Below, piece after piece: positions 1 through 6,163 of a DNA stretch of 11,661 bases (position 1 is the first letter of the stretch; each line of letters starts with the position of its first letter). The translations under genes were made by a program, and so were the position numbers. Source of the DNA: Paenibacillaceae bacterium UBA6304 (lineage in GTDB: Bacteria > Bacillota > Bacilli > Paenibacillales > Paenibacillaceae); NCBI GenBank assembly GCA_002439285.1, contig DJTQ01000110.1:1-11661 (forward strand), given 5' to 3'. The notes below the pieces were generated by a model, which was given only the letters and a program-made list of their open reading frames with translations, was not told the origin of the DNA and searched no databases.

Positions 1-5
1 TATTA

Positions 6-12
6 CCCTCCT
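6..12 (-). promoter_or_regulatory. Ribosome binding site of a gene starting just off the left edge (probably bofA)
   Basis: On the minus strand the sequence AGGAGGG lies 18 nt beyond the yaaL stop codon and only 5 nt before the window ends, so a start codon is expected within the next few bases outside. In B. subtilis the gene after yaaL is bofA, an inhibitor of pro-sigma-K processing. That identity rests on synteny alone; only the Shine-Dalgarno sequence is visible. Confidence 0.5.
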
Positions 13-30
13 ATCTCCTCTTTTAGCCGC

Positions 31-309
31 TTAAAAATAAGGCCCATACTTAAAGACATCCCACTGAACTTTAGCCTGCTTGGCCTTCTTTAATTGAATC
101 TGATACCTCCGTTCCGCCGCTTCAAGCAAATAAATCGCAACATCAACCTCATCTTCTCCTAGCGCCTCTTGAAAAGCCAAACTGGCTCTTTGCCATTCCA
201 AACGAGCTTTGTTTGCCTCTTTATAAAGAAACTCTTTATACTCCCGCTCTTGATCAGACTGGCGGGTTGTCTTATTTCGAAATACATGCCAGCTTTTCCA
301 TTTCTTCAA
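31..309 (-). CDS. yaaL: YaaL-like small protein (DUF2508 family)
   Basis: A 92-residue, charged, mostly helical protein with no signal peptide or membrane segment. Its length, its composition (many K, E, Q, A, a C-terminal tail of aromatic residues ending KYGPYF) and its place right after recR match the YaaL/DUF2508 family, whose function is unknown. The start is a TTG codon at 307-309, preceded by a G-rich Shine-Dalgarno (GAGGGGGGA, about 6 nt away). A strong intrinsic terminator lies between recR and this gene, so it probably depends on readthrough or on its own promoter in the 80 bp between; I see no convincing -35/-10 pair there. The ribosome binding site of the next gene follows closely, suggesting that yaaL and that gene are cotranscribed. 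The family call rests on context as much as on sequence. Confidence 0.8.
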   Translation of the reverse strand: MKKWKSWHVFRNKTTRQSDQEREYKEFLYKEANKARLEWQRASLAFQEALGEDEVDVAIYLLEAAERRYQIQLKKAKQAKVQWDVFKYGPYF

Positions 310-383
310 GTTCCGTCCCCCCTCATCCGGTTTATTAATGTGTATCGGGGAAAGGACAAACTTAGAACTTTCTGCAGGTGATT

Positions 384-429
384 AAAACGAAAAGAACCCC
401 GGGCCGCATTACTGCGATTCGGGGTTCTT
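384..429 (-). terminator. Intrinsic terminator after recR
   Basis: A 10-bp perfect stem (392-401 with 420-429, AAGAACCCCG/CGGGGTTCTT) encloses an 18-nt loop that holds a further 4-bp hairpin. On the minus strand it is followed by CTTTTCGTTTTAAT, giving the U-rich tail. The plus-strand side lacks such a tail, so it terminates the dnaX-ebfC-recR transcript and separates it from yaaL. Confidence 0.85.
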
Positions 430-446
430 CCATTCATGTTCTTAAA

Positions 447-1046
447 TTAATGTAGTTCGCGCCGTCCCTCCAAAGCCTTGGAGAGCGTCACTTCATCCGC
501 ATACTCAAGATCGCCGCCAACAGGCAAGCCATGCGCAATCCGGGTCACGCGAATATCAAACGGCTTCACCAGCCGTGAAATATACATGGCGGTAGCCTCC
601 CCCTCAATATTCGGGTTGGTCGCTAGGATGAGTTCCTTCACCCGTTCATCACTCAAACGGTTCAACAGTTCCTTCAGCCGGATATCGTCCGGACCAAGAC
701 CTTCCATGGGAGAGATCGCTCCCTGCAGCACATGATAATAGCCATCGAATTCCTTCGTCCGCTCCATCGCAACCAGATCTTTAGATTCCTGTACTACACA
801 AATGACGGAAGGGTCGCGGGTTTTGTCCTGACAAACCCGGCACGGGTCCGTATCCGTAATATTGCAGCAGACAGAGCAATAATGAAGGTTGCGTTTTACG
901 CTGACCAAAGCCTTGGCAAAATCGATGACATCATCCTCTTTCATGCGCAGCACATGAAACGCCAGCCTTGCGGCCGTCTTCGGACCGATACCGGGCAAGC
1001 GCGTAAATGCGTCGATCAGCTTTGCGATCGGTTCGGGATAATACAA
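447..1046 (-). CDS. recR: Recombination mediator protein RecR
   Basis: RecR works with RecO (and RecF) to load RecA onto SSB-coated single-stranded DNA in recombinational repair. The 199-residue length is normal. Visible features are the N-terminal helix-hairpin-helix (about residues 9-30, LPGIGPKTA), a four-cysteine zinc finger (C57, C60, C69, C72), a Toprim domain (about 80-175, including [10 protein letters not shown]) and the conserved C-terminal segment [16 protein letters not shown]. The start is TTG at 1044-1046, with GAAGGAG 10 nt upstream; it gives the usual N-terminus [14 protein letters not shown]. The gene begins 25 nt after ebfC, in the usual ebfC-recR order, and a terminator follows its stop codon. 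No key residue is missing. Confidence 0.97.
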   Translation of the reverse strand: MYYPEPIAKLIDAFTRLPGIGPKTAARLAFHVLRMKEDDVIDFAKALVSVKRNLHYCSVCCNITDTDPCRVCQDKTRDPSVICVVQESKDLVAMERTKEFDGYYHVLQGAISPMEGLGPDDIRLKELLNRLSDERVKELILATNPNIEGEATAMYISRLVKPFDIRVTRIAHGLPVGGDLEYADEVTLSKALEGRRELH

Positions 1047-1071
1047 TGAGAGTGTTCTCCTTCAGTCTAAA

Positions 1072-1383
1072 TTAGAATAGGCCTGGAATTTTCATTCCGC
1101 CTGTAAATTTGCCCATGTCCTGGTTGGCAAGCTCTTCGGCTTTATTGAGTGCATCATTGACAGCAGTGAGCACCAAATCCTGCAACATTTCCACATCCTC
1201 CGGATCAACGGCTTCCGGTTTAATTGTCAAAGACAGTATTTTTTTGTGTCCATTAACTTGGACGGTTACGACTCCGCCGCCAGCACTGCCTTCGATCTTT
1301 TTGTCGCCCAGTTCCTCTTGTGCTTTGAGCATTTGCTCCTGCATCTTTTTCACTTGTTTCATCATTTGGTTCATATTGTTCAC
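1072..1383 (-). CDS. ebfC: Nucleoid-associated protein of the YbaB/EbfC family (YaaK)
   Basis: Small dimeric DNA-binding protein of the YbaB/EbfC family, nearly always found between dnaX and recR. It probably binds DNA as a tweezer-like dimer and may assist recombination or nucleoid organisation. The protein is 103 residues: an N-terminal helix rich in M, Q and K ([19 protein letters not shown]), a glycine-rich turn ([11 protein letters not shown]), a beta sheet, the family motif [13 protein letters not shown] and a C-terminal tail with [12 protein letters not shown] chose the GTG at 1381-1383 ([10 protein letters not shown]) because AAGGAG lies 11 nt upstream and the N-terminus matches relatives. 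A GTG three codons earlier (1390-1392) sits only 2 nt from that Shine-Dalgarno. The gene lies 69 nt after dnaX and 25 nt before recR, most likely in one operon. Confidence 0.93.
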   Translation of the reverse strand: MNNMNQMMKQVKKMQEQMLKAQEELGDKKIEGSAGGGVVTVQVNGHKKILSLTIKPEAVDPEDVEMLQDLVLTAVNDALNKAEELANQDMGKFTGGMKIPGLF

Positions 1384-1452
1384 TAGGCCCACATCTCCTT
1401 AAATAGTGTCTGCATTTATTATAATCGTTCGGCACCAAATCAAAAAGCCGTT

Positions 1453-3228
1453 TTACTCCTTGATGACTACAAGGTCCTCGCCAAATAGCTGAAGAGCCTC
1501 ATCAACCCACGGCTCCTTGCTCCCTCCGGCCGTATCCTCGGGAGGCGGCTCAAGCTCGAAAGGTTCACTCGGAGAGTTAGCCGCCGCTCCTTGAATCGCT
1601 TCGTTCCAATCCTTCAACATCATCGTAACCAGCCGACAAGGACGTCCTAACTGACGTTCCATCACTTGCTCGATCAATTGTTTATTGGTCGGCTTTTCGG
1701 TCGTTTCACGGTGGATATCGTTCTTAAAAGCAACCAGCACCGCATCTTCCGATATGGAGACAGGCTCCCCATTCACGAACCAGGCATGGATGGTTACTTT
1801 CGCATCCTTCACTGCCTGCAGGATCTGGTTCCACTTGCCCTGAATCGCCATAAATTCCTGGCTATTCCGCTGAGCAACGTACCGGTCCATCCCCGAAGGG
1901 AGCTTGGCCGGAGAAGATATTCTCGGCGCCGGACTTCTCGTAGCAGAGCGTCCGCCTGAGGCGGCCGACCGATCCCCTCCACCGGCTCCCGCAGCCAAAC
2001 TGCCCTGGAGCGCCTGCTCCAACTTGCGTTCCAACTCGGCGAGTTGGCCCTTGAGTTGCTGCACTTCTGAAGCGGAGGCTCCCGTTGCAACCGACGAGCT
2101 TACCGGAGTCTGCACAGCGGATTCACGTACCGAGTCGTCTCCCTTCGGCAGGCTGCATAACTTGAGGAGAGCTACTTCGAATAGCGTCTGGGGTTGGGCC
2201 GCATATTTCATCTCGGTCTGGTAATGGTTCAGCGTGTCGATAATTCGAAATAATTGCGACCGGGAAAAAAGTCTCGCCATTTCCTTGAAATCTTGCGCAT
2301 CCAGTACCCGTTCGGTCAGCTTGTCCGCCTCAGGTACCATTTTGATCATCAGGAGGTCCCGGAAATAATAGAGCAGATTCTCCATGCATTTATCCGCGCT
2401 TTTTCCTTCCTGCATGAATCCCTCGATCATTTGTAACATGCCGCCGATATCGTCTTCAAGAATAGTCTTGGCAAGCGCCGCAAACTGCTTGGAAGGAATC
2501 CCTCCCGTCATATCAAGCACTTGCTGATAGGAGACTTGACCGTCCGAAAAGGATGAGATCTGATCCAATATGCTAAGCGCGTCGCGCATTCCTCCATCAG
2601 ACAATCTCGCAATGTACTCGATAGCCTCTTCTTCGGCGGCAATTCCCTCCTGCTCGCAAATGACGCGAAGACGCTGGGTTTGCTCTTCCAAAGATACACG
2701 ACGAAAATCGAATCGTTGACACCGGGAAATCACGGTAGCCGGAAGACGATGAGGTTCGGTCGTCGCCAGGATGAACATAACATGCGGCGGCGGTTCCTCC
2801 AACGTCTTGAGCAAGGCGTTAAAAGCTTCCGTAGTCAACATATGAACTTCATCGATAATATACACTTTTTGCCGCACTTCCGTTGGGGCATACTTCACTT
2901 TCTCGCGGAGATCGCGGATTTCGTCGACCCCCCGGTTGGAAGCGGCGTCAATTTCAAGCACGTCCATGACAGCACCCGCGGTAATCCGGCGGCATGCATC
3001 GCATTCATTGCAGGGTTCCGTAGCCGGCCCATTCTCACAGTTAACCGCTTTGGCCAACAGCTTCGCCGCCGTCGTCTTCCCTGTTCCCCGCGGCCCGCTA
3101 AAAAGATAAGCATGCGATAGCCGTTGTTCACGGATCGCATTCTGCAGCGTGCGGATAATATGCTGCTGTCCTACCATGTCTTGAAACGACTGCGGCCGCC
3201 AAGCACGGTACAGCGCGATATGCTCCAT
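1453..3228 (-). CDS. dnaX: DNA polymerase III subunit tau (clamp loader ATPase) DnaX
   Basis: ATPase of the clamp loader, which opens and loads the beta sliding clamp and ties the replicative polymerases to the helicase. The 591 residues compare with about 563 in B. subtilis. Visible are Walker A GPRGTGKT (45-52), the zinc module (C64, C73, C76, C79), Walker B IIDEVH (124-129), sensor 1 around LATTEPHRLP (154-163), the arginine finger in SRC (R169) and sensor 2 GGMRDAL (212-218). A clamp-loader collar follows to about 360, then a short coiled coil (about 387-408), a G/S/A/R/P-rich linker (about 409-446) and a C-terminal tau domain ending in WVDEALQLFGEDLVVIKE. ATG has AAAGGTG about 7 nt upstream. 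A TATAAT box lies in the leader, and the gene heads the dnaX-ebfC-recR operon. I see no A-rich frameshift site, so only the full-length product is expected. Confidence 0.97.
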   Translation of the reverse strand: MEHIALYRAWRPQSFQDMVGQQHIIRTLQNAIREQRLSHAYLFSGPRGTGKTTAAKLLAKAVNCENGPATEPCNECDACRRITAGAVMDVLEIDAASNRGVDEIRDLREKVKYAPTEVRQKVYIIDEVHMLTTEAFNALLKTLEEPPPHVMFILATTEPHRLPATVISRCQRFDFRRVSLEEQTQRLRVICEQEGIAAEEEAIEYIARLSDGGMRDALSILDQISSFSDGQVSYQQVLDMTGGIPSKQFAALAKTILEDDIGGMLQMIEGFMQEGKSADKCMENLLYYFRDLLMIKMVPEADKLTERVLDAQDFKEMARLFSRSQLFRIIDTLNHYQTEMKYAAQPQTLFEVALLKLCSLPKGDDSVRESAVQTPVSSSVATGASASEVQQLKGQLAELERKLEQALQGSLAAGAGGGDRSAASGGRSATRSPAPRISSPAKLPSGMDRYVAQRNSQEFMAIQGKWNQILQAVKDAKVTIHAWFVNGEPVSISEDAVLVAFKNDIHRETTEKPTNKQLIEQVMERQLGRPCRLVTMMLKDWNEAIQGAAANSPSEPFELEPPPEDTAGGSKEPWVDEALQLFGEDLVVIKE

Positions 3229-3275
3229 TTTGCGGCACCTTCTTTCTATCCATAGGCGGTTTTCACCGCTTCCTT

Positions 3276-3304
3276 ATTATACTATACTCGTCCGCCCAGA
3301 AAAA
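3276..3304 (-). promoter_or_regulatory. Probable dnaX promoter
   Basis: A perfect -10 box TATAAT (3276-3281, minus strand) lies about 50 nt upstream of dnaX. At 17 bp spacing the -35 position (3299-3304) reads TTTTTC, a poor match, and there is no extended -10 TG. The predicted transcript would start near 3269, right at a 5-bp hairpin with a GAAA loop (3256-3269). The promoter is supported mainly by its -10 box and by the SRP RNA terminator upstream, which makes a separate dnaX promoter necessary. Confidence 0.5.
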
Positions 3305-3390
3305 CTCATATCTCAAAACAACTAGTGGGAAATAACTCTCCACAGTTTTACATCATACTTCAGAAAAATTCTATGAATGACCATTTCGGC

Positions 3391-3426
3391 AAATAAAAAA
3401 GCACCTCTGCCTGACAGCAAAGATGC
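3391..3426 (-). terminator. Intrinsic terminator of the SRP RNA gene
   Basis: On the minus strand a 10-bp stem with two G-U pairs (3417-3426 with 3401-3410) and a 6-nt loop is followed by TTTTTTATTT. It begins about 18 nt beyond the 3' end of the SRP RNA, so the primary transcript is likely trimmed back to the mature end. It isolates the SRP RNA from dnaX. Confidence 0.9.
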
Positions 3427-3444
3427 GTTCTTATACATTGTAAT

Positions 3445-3714
3445 ACCGTGCACCTGTTATTGATCATTGCGATCCAAGCGGCACCTCTACGGCGCAACTC
3501 GGGACAGGCTCCCCTCCGGCACAAGAGTGGGACTGCTTATGGCTGCTTCCTTCCGGACCTGACCAGGTTCACAATTACTCATTGCGGAGGACCCGTCCGT
3601 CAACGTCTGCCGTAAAGACCGGACCTCACATCGGCAAGACCTCTAACAGGACTTCAACCTCGCTACAGCGGATTGCGAGTTACAGGGCACCGCTACCTCC
3701 CCATCTAGCACGGT
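3445..3714 (-). ncRNA. ffs: Signal recognition particle RNA, large bacterial type (scRNA, 6S-like/7SL homologue)
   Basis: RNA core of the signal recognition particle, which with Ffh directs membrane and secreted proteins to the translocon. The universally conserved domain IV, GGTCAGGTCCGGAAGGAAGC and the following GCCATAAGCAG, is at 3533-3564 on the minus strand. The 5' part has the Alu-domain segment CTAGATGGGGAGGTAGCGGT followed by CCCTGTA and CGCAATCCGCTGTAGCG, typical of the large form in Bacillus and Paenibacillus. The two ends pair over 7 bp (ACCGTGC at 3708-3714 with GCACGGT at 3445-3451), which sets the limits at about 270 nt. A promoter ends 7 bp before the 5' end and a terminator follows. 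Position directly before dnaX is as in B. subtilis (scr). Ends may be off by a few bases. Confidence 0.96.
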
Positions 3715-3721
3715 GAAATTA

Positions 3722-3750
3722 AGTATAGCCCATGCCCGGCCAAAATGCAA
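3722..3750 (-). promoter_or_regulatory. SRP RNA promoter (sigma-A type)
   Basis: On the minus strand TTGCAT (3745-3750), a spacer of exactly 17 bp and TATACT (3722-3727) form a good housekeeping promoter. Seven bases separate the -10 box from the first base of the SRP RNA terminal helix, which fits initiation at 3714 or 3715. The spacer and the outer bases of the -10 box overlap one arm of a long inverted repeat (3726-3780). Confidence 0.85.
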
Positions 3751-3780
3751 CCTGCGGAAGAAGTTGGCTGGTATGGGCTA
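3726..3780. repeat. Long imperfect inverted repeat over the SRP RNA promoter
   Basis: The arms at 3726-3743 and 3764-3780 read TAGCCCATGCCCGGCCAA and the near-complement TTGGCTGGTATGGGCTA, with a 20-nt loop. The outer 8 bp (TAGCCCAT/ATGGGCTA) are perfect. Neither side has a T tract, and it lies upstream of both divergent transcription starts, so it is not an intrinsic terminator. It may be a protein-binding site or a relic. Confidence 0.7.
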
Positions 3781-3782
3781 CA

Positions 3783-3805
3783 GGGGGATATTTCATATTG
3801 CCCCC
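3783..3805. repeat. Second short inverted repeat in the SRP RNA-GH18 spacer
   Basis: GGGGG (3783-3787) and CCCCC (3801-3805) enclose ATAT-TTC-ATAT plus a 2-nt TG bulge, forming a 5+4 bp interrupted hairpin two bases after the longer inverted repeat. It has no U tract on either strand and lies outside both predicted transcripts. Confidence 0.55.
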
Positions 3806-3837
3806 TTCACCTTCACTATCAATCCCCTAGCAATCTT

Positions 3838-3846
3838 TGATATAAT
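3838..3846 (+). promoter_or_regulatory. Extended -10 promoter of the GH18 gene
   Basis: TGATATAAT (3838-3846) is a perfect -10 box with the TG extension. The -35 position (3818-3823, ATCAAT) is a poor match, as is common for extended -10 promoters. The transcript would start near 3853, leaving a leader of about 35 nt before the ATG at 3888. It fires away from the SRP RNA promoter. Confidence 0.65.
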
Positions 3847-3887
3847 TATAGAATATATTGGAATTTAATAGTTTGGGAGGAGAACTC

Positions 3888-5162
3888 ATGAAACGAATAA
3901 AGCTTGCCAAGATAATTCTGGCCGCCTCCATCGCTACCGGAGGATTCGCCTTGTCGCAGCCTGTTCGCACCGAAGCCGCTTCCGCTGTGCAAATTATGCT
4001 AGACGGTTATCCGCTATCTTCTACGGGACAATCTACTGTAATTAACGGTACGACGCTAGTACCATTCCGTTCGATTTCTGAAGCGCTTGGGATTCCTGTA
4101 ACTTGGGATCAGGCCACCAAAAGCATCAAAGCCACCAAAGGGGAAGGCAATGAAGCCATTCACGTGCAACTCACCTTAAACAGCAAGCAAGCGACGGTCA
4201 ATGGTACGACCGTTTCATTAGCCGTGGCTCCACGCTCTGTTGGCGGAAGTACGTTGATTCCCCTCAGCTTCTTTAGTCAGCAGTTCGGCGCTACAGTAGG
4301 ATGGGACCAGACTACCCGGACTGTGTCCATTACTTCGCCCCGGGAGAGAATGTATGTGCTGGGCTTTTATGCACTCGGGTCATATTCGGAAGTAAGCCGG
4401 GTTCAAAACCTCGATGCAGTCGCATTTGGCTGGAGCCGGATCGACGAGAGCGGGGTATTCTCCACCACTACCCGCCCTTTTCGCTGGCCTGAAAATGCAG
4501 GCGAGGTAACGCCGGAGAGCCTCGTCGCCGATGCCTCTACAACCGGAACCACACCTTACTTAATGGTCTATTCCAGCGATGTTAAAGGCGAACTCACCAA
4601 AATCGTTGAGAATTCGGAATTCCGCAAGAAGGCGATCGCCGATATTTTGGCGGCTGCCACAGAAACGAAGTTCGAAGGCATTATGCTCGATTTGGAAGGG
4701 CTCGGCCTAACCACGGACAAAACATATACCCGGGCGGCCTTTAATGTTTTCGTCAAAGAACTCGGCAGTGAGGCTAAAGCCGCCGGCTTAAAGCTCGGCC
4801 TTGCGCTGCACCCTTTGAATTCTTCCTATAAAGGCTATGATTACAAGGCCCTGGGTAAACTTGCTGACGAAATCGTCATCATGGCCTACGATTACCGGAC
4901 CGGAACCGGTTATAGTTCAGAAAGCGGAAAACAACCGGAACCTGTATCCAAGGTAGATGAAGCTATTCGCTTGGCGATTCAAGAGACGGATAAAGACAAA
5001 CTCCTCTTAGGAATCAATATGGACAATGAGAATGCGGATTCAGTCAGCGTATTGACTGGCCTGGCAAAACGTTACGACCTGAAGGGCATCGCCCTCTGGC
5101 GGCTTGGCATCATGCAGGAGGCGGAATGGAACAGCTTGGAACAAAGCGTGGAGTTCAAATGA
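3888..5162 (+). CDS. Secreted glycoside hydrolase family 18 protein with copper-amine-oxidase-N-like domain
   Basis: A 424-residue exported protein. Residues 1-33 form a Sec signal peptide (KRIKLAK, hydrophobic stretch, likely cut after TEAASA). Residues about 34-150 contain two beta-rich repeats of the copper amine oxidase N-terminal-like type (for example TTLVPFRSISEALGIPVTWD and STLIPLSFFSQQFGATVGWD), a wall- or surface-associated module common in Paenibacillus. Residues about 155-420 are a GH18 TIM barrel like those of spore-cortex SleL/YaaH enzymes. The catalytic strand reads FEGIMLDLEG, keeping D268 and the acid E270; MAYDY (332-336) and W404 are also family positions. The likely substrate is peptidoglycan or another GlcNAc polymer; this is inferred. 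I chose ATG at 3888 because GGAGGAG lies 5 nt upstream; an in-frame TTG at 3858 lacks support. The gene is monocistronic and diverges from the SRP RNA. Confidence 0.88.
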   Translation: MKRIKLAKIILAASIATGGFALSQPVRTEAASAVQIMLDGYPLSSTGQSTVINGTTLVPFRSISEALGIPVTWDQATKSIKATKGEGNEAIHVQLTLNSKQATVNGTTVSLAVAPRSVGGSTLIPLSFFSQQFGATVGWDQTTRTVSITSPRERMYVLGFYALGSYSEVSRVQNLDAVAFGWSRIDESGVFSTTTRPFRWPENAGEVTPESLVADASTTGTTPYLMVYSSDVKGELTKIVENSEFRKKAIADILAAATETKFEGIMLDLEGLGLTTDKTYTRAAFNVFVKELGSEAKAAGLKLGLALHPLNSSYKGYDYKALGKLADEIVIMAYDYRTGTGYSSESGKQPEPVSKVDEAIRLAIQETDKDKLLLGINMDNENADSVSVLTGLAKRYDLKGIALWRLGIMQEAEWNSLEQSVEFK

Positions 5163-5234
5163 TAGTCGCATAATACGACGATGTAGCGTTGAGTAGAGAA
5201 TCGAATGACGTTTTTATTTTCCCAGCCACAACAA

Positions 5235-5262
5235 AAAACCCCGCCAATCCCGGCGGGGTTTT
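5235..5262. terminator. Bidirectional intrinsic terminator between the GH18 gene and rpmE
   Basis: A perfect 11-bp stem (AAAACCCCGCC at 5235-5245 with GGCGGGGTTTT at 5252-5262) has a 6-nt loop. The plus strand continues TTTTCGCATTT and the minus strand TTTTTTGTTG, so it can stop transcripts from both converging genes. Confidence 0.92.
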
Positions 5263-5302
5263 CGCATTTATCCGAGACGCTGCCGCAAGGCAGGTCAACT
5301 CA

Positions 5303-5500
5303 TTAAATGCCGTATTTTTTCTTGAATTTATCCACACGTCCACCAGCATCCAGGAATTTCTGTTTACCTGTGAAGAAAGGATGGCAGTTGGAGCAAATTT
5401 CAACGCGCAGGTCTTGTTTTACGGAACCTGTTTCGAAGGTATTTCCGCAAGCACAAGTTACTGTAGTCACGTGATATTTGGGTTGAATGGCTTCTTTCAT
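5303..5500 (-). CDS. rpmE: 50S ribosomal protein L31, zinc-binding type
   Basis: Component of the large ribosomal subunit near the central protuberance, where it helps join the subunits. The protein is 65 residues, the usual length, with the zinc ligands C16, C18, C36 and C39 (TCACGN and EICSNCHPF), marking it as the zinc-containing (C+) type that Bacillus replaces with YtiA under zinc starvation. I start at ATG 5498-5500, giving [10 protein letters not shown] and a Shine-Dalgarno GAGGTG 6 nt upstream; an in-frame GTG three codons earlier lies inside that Shine-Dalgarno. It has its own promoter (5564-5592), a leader of about 57 nt and a bidirectional terminator. In B. subtilis rpmE lies near rho; here about 2 kb of other sequence separates them. 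Confidence 0.97.
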   Translation of the reverse strand: MKEAIQPKYHVTTVTCACGNTFETGSVKQDLRVEICSNCHPFFTGKQKFLDAGGRVDKFKKKYGI

Positions 5501-5563
5501 GACTTTCACCTCTTTCCGCCCTGAGCCTCATGCGTGCACAGAGTTATGATGACACATAAAAAC

Positions 5564-5592
5564 ATTATAGCACGGGTGCGGCAACTGCGCAA
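5564..5592 (-). promoter_or_regulatory. rpmE promoter (sigma-A type)
   Basis: On the minus strand TTGCGC (5587-5592), a 17-bp spacer and a perfect TATAAT (5564-5569) predict a start near 5557. The leader of about 57 nt can form a weak 6-bp stem (5552-5557 with 5530-5535). Confidence 0.8.
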
Positions 5593-5601
5593 TTGTATAC
5601 T

Positions 5602-5739
5602 TTAGGGTATTAGGCTACCCATCATATCCATAAATGATCCGCATTTGGCTATGAAGTCTGTATTCATTTTCTCGCGGCCAATGGCATAAACAGGAATATA
5701 CCGATTATAATCTTCGAGTGAGGCACACTCGCGAAGCAT
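5602..5739 (-). pseudogene. Possible minus-strand coding remnant of unknown identity
   Basis: An open frame of 45 codons (ATG at 5737-5739, TAA at 5602-5604) reads in part LEDYNRYIPVYAIGREKMN and later CGSFMDMMGSLIP. The amino-acid mix and codons look like a real protein C-terminus, more so than the plus-strand frames over the same bases. There is no visible Shine-Dalgarno, a TGA directly precedes the ATG, and the frame ends just upstream of the rpmE -35 box. I read it as the 3' stub of a gene that once lay upstream of rpmE and was broken when the neighbouring Rpn-like fragment arrived. I do not recognise the family, and it may be chance. Confidence 0.25.
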
Positions 5740-6125
5740 TCAATTGCTCGCAGTTGATGCTAAAGCTTAGAAGGAAACTAGATGACGCGAGGATCGCGCT
5801 CATTATGTCCATTGCAGACTTGTACTTCGTGCCAAATCAACAGCAGGACGAAGCAATCTTATATGAGCTAACTCAACAATATCCGGAAGAAGGTGAAGCC
5901 ATTATGGAGTTAATGCCTGCTTGGAAGCGCTGGGGATATGAAGAAGGTTTGGAGAAAGGCCTAGAGAAAGGTATAGAGAAAGGTATAGAGAGAGGCATTG
6001 AAGAAGGCATGGAAACCACCCGTTTAAAAGTTGCCCGAAAATTGCTCGATAAAGGATTCTCATTCGAGGAGATCGGAGAAACGATCGATCTTCCCGCGGA
6101 AGAGGTTCGGAAGTTAGTAAAGTAA
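5718..6125 (+). pseudogene. C-terminal remnant of an Rpn/YhgA-like (PD-(D/E)XK nuclease, putative transposase) protein
   Basis: A 135-codon frame whose last part is typical of Rpn/YhgA-like proteins: a helical segment (RRKLDDARIALIMSIADLYF, then QQYPEEGEAIMEL and MPAWKRWGYEEG), six E-x-G-[LIM] repeats, and a final helix-turn-helix-like tail (RLKVARKLLDKGFSFEEIGE, then TIDLPAEEVRKLVK). Full members have about 250-350 residues with an N-terminal nuclease domain; that domain is absent. The frame is open upstream only to a TGA at 5652. Neither the GTG at 5718 nor the ATG at 5757 has a Shine-Dalgarno sequence, and no promoter is visible. It is one of two plus-strand genes here and lies between two housekeeping genes, so I take it as a decayed insertion. 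It could still be expressed as a small helical protein. The family assignment is from pattern memory, not a search. Confidence 0.6.
5940..6011 (+). repeat. 12-bp in-frame tandem repeat encoding E-[EKR]-G-[LIM]
   Basis: Six consecutive 12-base units of the type GAGAAAGGTATA encode EEGL, EKGL, EKGI, EKGI, ERGI and EEGM. The two central units are identical. Such repeats are usual near the C-terminus of Rpn/YhgA-like proteins and vary in number through replication slippage. Confidence 0.85.
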
Positions 6126-6163
6126 GTGCCCTCCGTAAGTGAACCTGAAACCCTATATGATGA

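Noticed and set aside
2680..3120. Plus-strand frame of 146 codons opposite dnaX
   Set aside because: It is a shadow of the conserved DnaX ATPase domain on the other strand, with no start signal.
1453..3228. A programmed frameshift in dnaX producing a short gamma form
   Set aside because: The A-rich spots (near 2396-2405 and 2866-2871) are short, not in X-XXY-YYZ phase, and lie inside conserved domains rather than after the ATPase core.
3858..3887. TTG start extending the GH18 protein by 10 residues
   Set aside because: It would place the Shine-Dalgarno inside the coding region and spoil the normal N-terminus of the signal peptide; the ATG at 3888 has an ideal GGAGGAG.
5328..5336. TTATCCACA, a perfect DnaA box
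   Set aside because: It is a single site inside rpmE, explained by conserved codons (RVDKF), with no cluster of boxes or AT-rich unwinding region nearby.
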